From the NCBI GenBank assembly GCA_014376785.1, contig JACMQW010000082.1, positions 1-64,000 on the forward strand: DNA of 64,000 nucleotides, read 5' to 3'. This document shows positions 60,333 through 64,000 of this stretch, in pieces. Position 1 is the stretch's first letter. The number at the start of each line of letters is the position of its first letter. A program made the position numbers and the translations under genes. The DNA comes from Oligoflexia bacterium (GTDB lineage: Bacteria > Bdellovibrionota > UBA1018). The notes beneath the pieces were generated by a model. The model saw nothing but the letters and a program-made list of their open reading frames with translations. It had not been told where the DNA came from and ran no database searches.

Positions 60333-61799
60333 TTAGATTACGCCCTTTTTACGAAGCAATTCCATCGCCGCTTTTGACGCGTAGACCGAAGGCACGAAGT
60401 TTACGAAACCTGACAGGTGCTTCATCAACGTATTTTGTCGGTCGACGAGTAGTGAAGGATGGCCTTCTTTGTCGACGACCTTCACCGATTCGCTCTCCGC
60501 GATGGCCGCTTTAGCACTCATGGACCCGCCCGCTTTGCGGTTCAGGTATTTTTTACTTTTCGTAAACGTGACGTCTTTTTCCGGATGGTCCACCAAAATC
60601 CATTCCCGGCCGGTTCCATTTTTTGCGATGACGGCTTCGATTTCTCGGAGCTTGGTGTTCATCTGCTTCACGAGCTTTTCTTTTTCTTCCGGCGAGTCGC
60701 TGATGATTCGGTGACTGAAGGCCGGGTGGCGGATCGTTTTCGGTGCCTGACGGTACATCAGCATCTCGACGAGTTCTTCGGTCTTTGCGTCACCCCGGAG
60801 TAGGTGTTTGAAGCGGGTGTCTTGGAGGCGTTGCATGAAGTACATGTCGTTCCACCAAAAGAATCGCTCATCCTTTTCCTCGACCATCGAAAGGAGGTCG
60901 TGAAATTGGTACATCAGATCGTGTTCGAGCAGCACCTTCGTGACTTGGGTCGACATCGCGTCGAACTTCGCGGATGCCGGATTTTTAATGACCTGTGAAT
61001 ACCAGCTAAATCGCGCAATCAGAAAGTCTTCGACCGCGTGCTCGGCGTTCTCGCGAACTCCGAATGCTTTTTGGCCACCGGGCGCATCGAAGGCGACCAA
61101 GTTTGCCATGATGTAATGCCGATCGAACTGGCCGTACTTCATCCCGGTGTAGTGGGAATCGCGGAGCAGGTAGTCCATGCGGTCTGCATCCAGGTCGGAA
61201 TGCATGAGTTGATTTGCAATCAGGTAGGGAGACTCGCCTTTGATGATTTTAGAGATCATCAATTCATCTAATCCGTAATCTTCCAGGATCGCGGTGATTC
61301 CACCCTCATACCGGGTATTCTTGATAATAAACGCGCCGAGGTGCTCGTGGTTATTCGAGAGCTCTTTTGCTACTTTCGTTTTTCCGCCGCTCGCTTTCCG
61401 TTCCGCGCGCACATTTCCATGGCGCATGTAAGCGTGCTCGACCGAGTGAGAGAAAGGAAACGTTCCGAGGTCGTGAAGGAGTGCCGCGATGCGAAGGCTC
61501 TTATGAAGAAGGGCGGCCTCGCTGCGTGATTTCGGATTAAAGAGCTCATCGTCAGAAACGCCGATGCCAAGCGAGCGAATCATCTGATCCATCGAGTGCA
61601 TCACGCCGATCACGTGCGCAAAGCGGTTATGCTCAGCGCCGGGGAAAACGTAGTTTGCGAAACCCAATTGTTTAATCCAGCGCAGTCGCTGAAAAAAAGG
61701 AGAATTGATGATTTTCTCTTCCCATTCCGTGACGGGAATAAATCCGTACATCACGTCGAAAATCACGGCCTGCTTATGGCGATGGGTTTTGTTTGCCAT
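60333..61799 (-). CDS. HD-domain phosphohydrolase (dNTPase/SAMHD1-like family)
   Basis: 488 residues. RLRWIKQLGFANYVFPGAEHNRFAHVIG, LLHDLGTFPFSH (HD motif with metal-binding His and Asp) and HSDLDADRMDYLLRD reproduce the deoxynucleoside triphosphohydrolase-like family that includes SAMHD1 and YwfO. The final 100 residues are charged. The reaction (dNTP to nucleoside plus triphosphate) is inferred from the family. The ATG overlaps the thrS stop by one base (TAATG). Confidence 0.88.
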   Translation of the reverse strand: MANKTHRHKQAVIFDVMYGFIPVTEWEEKIINSPFFQRLRWIKQLGFANYVFPGAEHNRFAHVIGVMHSMDQMIRSLGIGVSDDELFNPKSRSEAALLHKSLRIAALLHDLGTFPFSHSVEHAYMRHGNVRAERKASGGKTKVAKELSNNHEHLGAFIIKNTRYEGGITAILEDYGLDELMISKIIKGESPYLIANQLMHSDLDADRMDYLLRDSHYTGMKYGQFDRHYIMANLVAFDAPGGQKAFGVRENAEHAVEDFLIARFSWYSQVIKNPASAKFDAMSTQVTKVLLEHDLMYQFHDLLSMVEEKDERFFWWNDMYFMQRLQDTRFKHLLRGDAKTEELVEMLMYRQAPKTIRHPAFSHRIISDSPEEKEKLVKQMNTKLREIEAVIAKNGTGREWILVDHPEKDVTFTKSKKYLNRKAGGSMSAKAAIAESESVKVVDKEGHPSLLVDRQNTLMKHLSGFVNFVPSVYASKAAMELLRKKGVI

Positions 61800-63595
61800 T
61801 ACGTTTCCACGCTCAGAGCCACTTTCATCGGCTCCGCGTTCAGTTCGCGAAAGAGCGTGACGATCTCGTCTTTCGACATGAGTTTCATGTTCGTTTCGCC
61901 ATACTTTCGAACCGCAAACCCGCCAGATGCGATGTCGCGGTCTCCGGCCACCAAGGAGAAAGGAATTTTCGTGATCTGCGCTTCCCTGGTTTTAAGTCCC
62001 ATCGATTCGTTCCGATCATCGATGTCGACCCGAAGTCCCATCAGTCGGAGTTCTTTCGTAAAAGCGGCGACGTACTCCTTGTTCTGGTCGGCGACTGGCA
62101 CGAGCCGCGCTTGAATCGGAGCGAGCCAGAAAGGAAACGCACCCGCCACGTGTTCGATAAGGATTCCGATGAATCGCTCCAGAGATCCGAAAACTGCGCG
62201 GTGAACCATGACCGGAGTTGGCGATGAATTATCCGATCCCGTGTATTCGAGGTTGAATCGTTTCGGCATGTTAAAGTCGAGCTGGATGGTACCGAGTTGG
62301 TGTTTGCGCTTGAGCGCATCGGAAACTCGGAAATCGATTTTGGGGCCGTAGAAGGCGCCGTCTCCGGCATTGATCACATAAGGCATGTTCAAGCCGTCTA
62401 GTACTTTTTTCAGGCCGTTTTCAGCCGTGTCCCAGAGTTCATCAGATCCCACGCGTTTTTCCGGACGAGTGGAGAGGTTAATTTCGACGTCCGTGAAGTT
62501 GAAGAACGCGTACGTCTTCAAAACCATCTCGATCACTTTCTTAATCTCGAGCTCGATTTGTTCGGGGGTGCAGAAGATGTGGGCATCGTCCTGACAGAAG
62601 GTTCGCACGCGAGTGAGCCCGGCCGTCGCACCGGATTTTTCGTAGCGGTGAAGCCGGCCGAAATCCGCGAAACGAATCGGCAGATCGCGGTAAGAGCGCT
62701 TCGACGACGCATAAATGAATGTATGCGCTGGACAGTTCATCGGCTTCACTGCGAATTCGCGTTCGTCGATGTTGGTGAAATACATGCTGTCTTTATAGTT
62801 GTCGTAATGGCCGGAAGTCTTCCAAAGCGAAACGTCCATGATTTGGGGAGTGATCACTTCCTCATAACCGTAGGGAACGTAGAGGTCGCGCATGTATTGA
62901 ACGAGGCGATTATAAATGGCCGTTCCTTTCGGGTGGAAGAACGGGGAGGCGGGTGCCTCTGGAATAAACGAGAAGAGATCGAGTTCTTTCCCGAGTTTCC
63001 GGTGGTCGCGTTTTTTCGCTTCCTCCAGCATGGTCAGGTATTCATCTAACTGCGCTTTTTTCTCAAACAGCACGCCGTAAATCCGAGTCAGCATCGGATT
63101 GGTCTCTTTACCCCGCCAGTAGGCGCCGGCAATGGACATGAGTTTATAGCCATTTCCGATGTCGCCCGCGCGCATGATGTGCGGGCCTTTGCAGAGGTCG
63201 GTGAAATCGCCTTCGGTGAAGGTTGTGACCACCGATTCCCCTGCGGCCTGGAGGGCTTTGATGATTTCGACTTTGTAGGTCTGGCCTTCGGACTCAAACT
63301 TCGAAATCGCGTCCCCGATGGAGAGTTCTGCTTTCACGAGAGTGGCATTCGCCTTCGTGATTTTCTTCATCTCCGCTTCAATTTTTTCTAGATCCTCGTT
63401 CACGAGCTTCACGCCCGGAATGTCCATGTCGTAGTAAAACCCATTCTCAATCGTCGGGCCGATGCCGAACTTCGCCGCGGGGTAGAGGTTTTTCACGGCG
63501 TGGGCCATCACGTGTGCGGCCGAGTGGCGCATGCGTTCGACCTTGGAGGTGATTTCGGGTTCCTGAAAATCGTGCAGAGCGGTGTTTTCGTTCAT
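61799..63595 (-). CDS. thrS: Threonyl-tRNA synthetase lacking the TGS domain
   Basis: 598 residues; charges tRNA-Thr. The editing domain is intact (HSAAHVMAHAV, GPTIENGFYYD, CKGPH), followed by the class II core (MNCPAH zinc Cys, TRVRTFCQDDAHIFC, VMVHRAVFGSLERF) and anticodon-binding domain. About 25 residues precede the editing domain, so the usual 60-residue TGS domain is missing. I use ATG 63595; a TTG at 63604 lacks a ribosome site. Confidence 0.96.
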   Translation of the reverse strand: MNENTALHDFQEPEITSKVERMRHSAAHVMAHAVKNLYPAAKFGIGPTIENGFYYDMDIPGVKLVNEDLEKIEAEMKKITKANATLVKAELSIGDAISKFESEGQTYKVEIIKALQAAGESVVTTFTEGDFTDLCKGPHIMRAGDIGNGYKLMSIAGAYWRGKETNPMLTRIYGVLFEKKAQLDEYLTMLEEAKKRDHRKLGKELDLFSFIPEAPASPFFHPKGTAIYNRLVQYMRDLYVPYGYEEVITPQIMDVSLWKTSGHYDNYKDSMYFTNIDEREFAVKPMNCPAHTFIYASSKRSYRDLPIRFADFGRLHRYEKSGATAGLTRVRTFCQDDAHIFCTPEQIELEIKKVIEMVLKTYAFFNFTDVEINLSTRPEKRVGSDELWDTAENGLKKVLDGLNMPYVINAGDGAFYGPKIDFRVSDALKRKHQLGTIQLDFNMPKRFNLEYTGSDNSSPTPVMVHRAVFGSLERFIGILIEHVAGAFPFWLAPIQARLVPVADQNKEYVAAFTKELRLMGLRVDIDDRNESMGLKTREAQITKIPFSLVAGDRDIASGGFAVRKYGETNMKLMSKDEIVTLFRELNAEPMKVALSVET

Positions 63596-63713
63596 CACTC
63601 CCAAACTTAATGGAGTCGGCGTTTTTTTTCCAGCAAGCAGGGGACTTAGGCGAGGAATTTGCTCATGGACCTTGTCTTATTTGAATTTCGGATTGTTCTT
63701 GGAGGGTCGAGTC

Positions 63714-64000
63714 ATGAGTTTGCAGCGGTTATTCGGAGTGTTTTTCCTGGTTTGTTTGAGTGGGTGCTTAGAGTCGCAAGTGGCTCGGAAATCGGGTGCG
63801 GCAACTCTCGCGTCGAGGGCCGGCCTAAAAGCAGAATGGATTCAGTCTCCTCTGGTTTCGGAAGGCGAAAATCCCGCGCTTTACCCTTATGCGAAACGGG
63901 TGATGGAGGGGGCGCCGGTTCAGTGGAGAGTGCTATCTCTCACTAATCAATCGTCTGAACGATTGACGCTTTATTTCGGGGCTTGGGAAAACGACGAACT
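63714..64000 (+). CDS. Lipoprotein of unknown family, cut by the right window edge
   Basis: ATG 63714 with GGAGGG 7 nt upstream. The protein starts MSLQRLFGVFFLVCLSGCLE: short basic n-region, hydrophobic segment and lipobox LSGC (Cys18), so a lipoprotein. The visible 95 residues include a polar linker and VQWRVLSLTNQSSERLTLYFG, beta-rich. The rest lies beyond the window. No family recognised. Confidence 0.75.
   Translation, partial: MSLQRLFGVFFLVCLSGCLESQVARKSGAATLASRAGLKAEWIQSPLVSEGENPALYPYAKRVMEGAPVQWRVLSLTNQSSERLTLYFGAWENDE

Noticed and set aside
63659-63946. 95-codon frame at the right edge starting 55 nt before the lipoprotein
   Set aside because: It is in another frame from the lipoprotein, which has a clear ribosome site, signal and lipobox.
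1-64000. CRISPR arrays, insertion sequences, prophage, integrases, restriction or toxin-antitoxin genes
   Set aside because: None seen: no regularly spaced repeats, no transposase or phage proteins on either strand.

Overview
The window reads as a chromosomal segment of a Gram-negative, free-living bacterium with G+C a little above 50%, most likely from the Bdellovibrionota or another lineage once grouped with the deltaproteobacteria. The grounds are an EF-G of the spirochete/deltaproteobacterial (mitochondria-like) type, many lipoproteins and secreted proteins without recognisable families, a C-terminally extended signal peptidase II, a lipoprotein M1 aminopeptidase and soluble hybrid kinases. 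This placement is inference; no rRNA is present. I see no insertion sequence, prophage, integrase or CRISPR array. Apart from one tRNA-Glu the window is nearly all protein-coding, with many 1-4 nt stop/start overlaps.

Positions 1-13,900: the end of an unknown gene; a minus-strand operon (oligoribonuclease, dCMP-deaminase-like enzyme, M1 aminopeptidase lipoprotein, sialidase-fold secreted protein); fusA with its own promoter and terminator; a lipoprotein with an Ig-like tail; and a glycolytic operon gap-pgk-tpiA followed by secG, preceded by an M42-type peptidase. Positions 13,900-26,900: a PolX whose polymerase site looks dead, endonuclease III, a small antisense membrane ORF, the BolA/CGFS-glutaredoxin pair, Ppx/GppA, a soluble lytic transglycosylase, an acyl-CoA ligase, a NUDIX hydrolase, two secreted unknowns and release factor 3.

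Positions 27,000-41,000: a small secreted protein, a DnaQ-DinG exonuclease-helicase, RNase D, a GlpT-type transporter, a GNAT acetyltransferase, a DedA-like membrane protein, a YchJ-like SEC-C protein, frataxin CyaY, glutaredoxin, tRNA-Glu, a glutathione S-transferase gene broken by a 10-bp tandem duplication, a DUF2256-DUF3253 fusion, and a desaturase operon facing a LysR regulator. Positions 41,200-49,700: a three-gene phosphorelay (PAS kinase, lone receiver, PAS-hybrid kinase with HPt), a quinone-oxidoreductase-like enzyme, a signal peptidase II fused to a HAMP-like module and coupled to a secreted FDGxxC-repeat protein, then a 37-residue zinc-finger-like protein followed by an S4-like protein.

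Positions 49,700-64,000: a tight operon of metallopeptidase, ATP-grasp ligase and methyltransferase; msrB with a 2OG-oxygenase-like gene and ung; psd and comM; a membrane J-domain protein overlapping head-to-head with a reduced ComEC-like protein; a metzincin lipoprotein; two small secreted proteins; and thrS (without TGS domain) coupled to an HD phosphohydrolase. A lipoprotein gene is cut by the right edge.

The most original candidates are the LspA-HAMP-like fusion with its repeat-protein partner, the metallopeptidase/ATP-grasp/methyltransferase operon, the PolX with a degenerate palm, and the tiny Cys-rich protein beside the S4-like protein. All functional assignments come from reading motifs by eye; none was checked by a database search.
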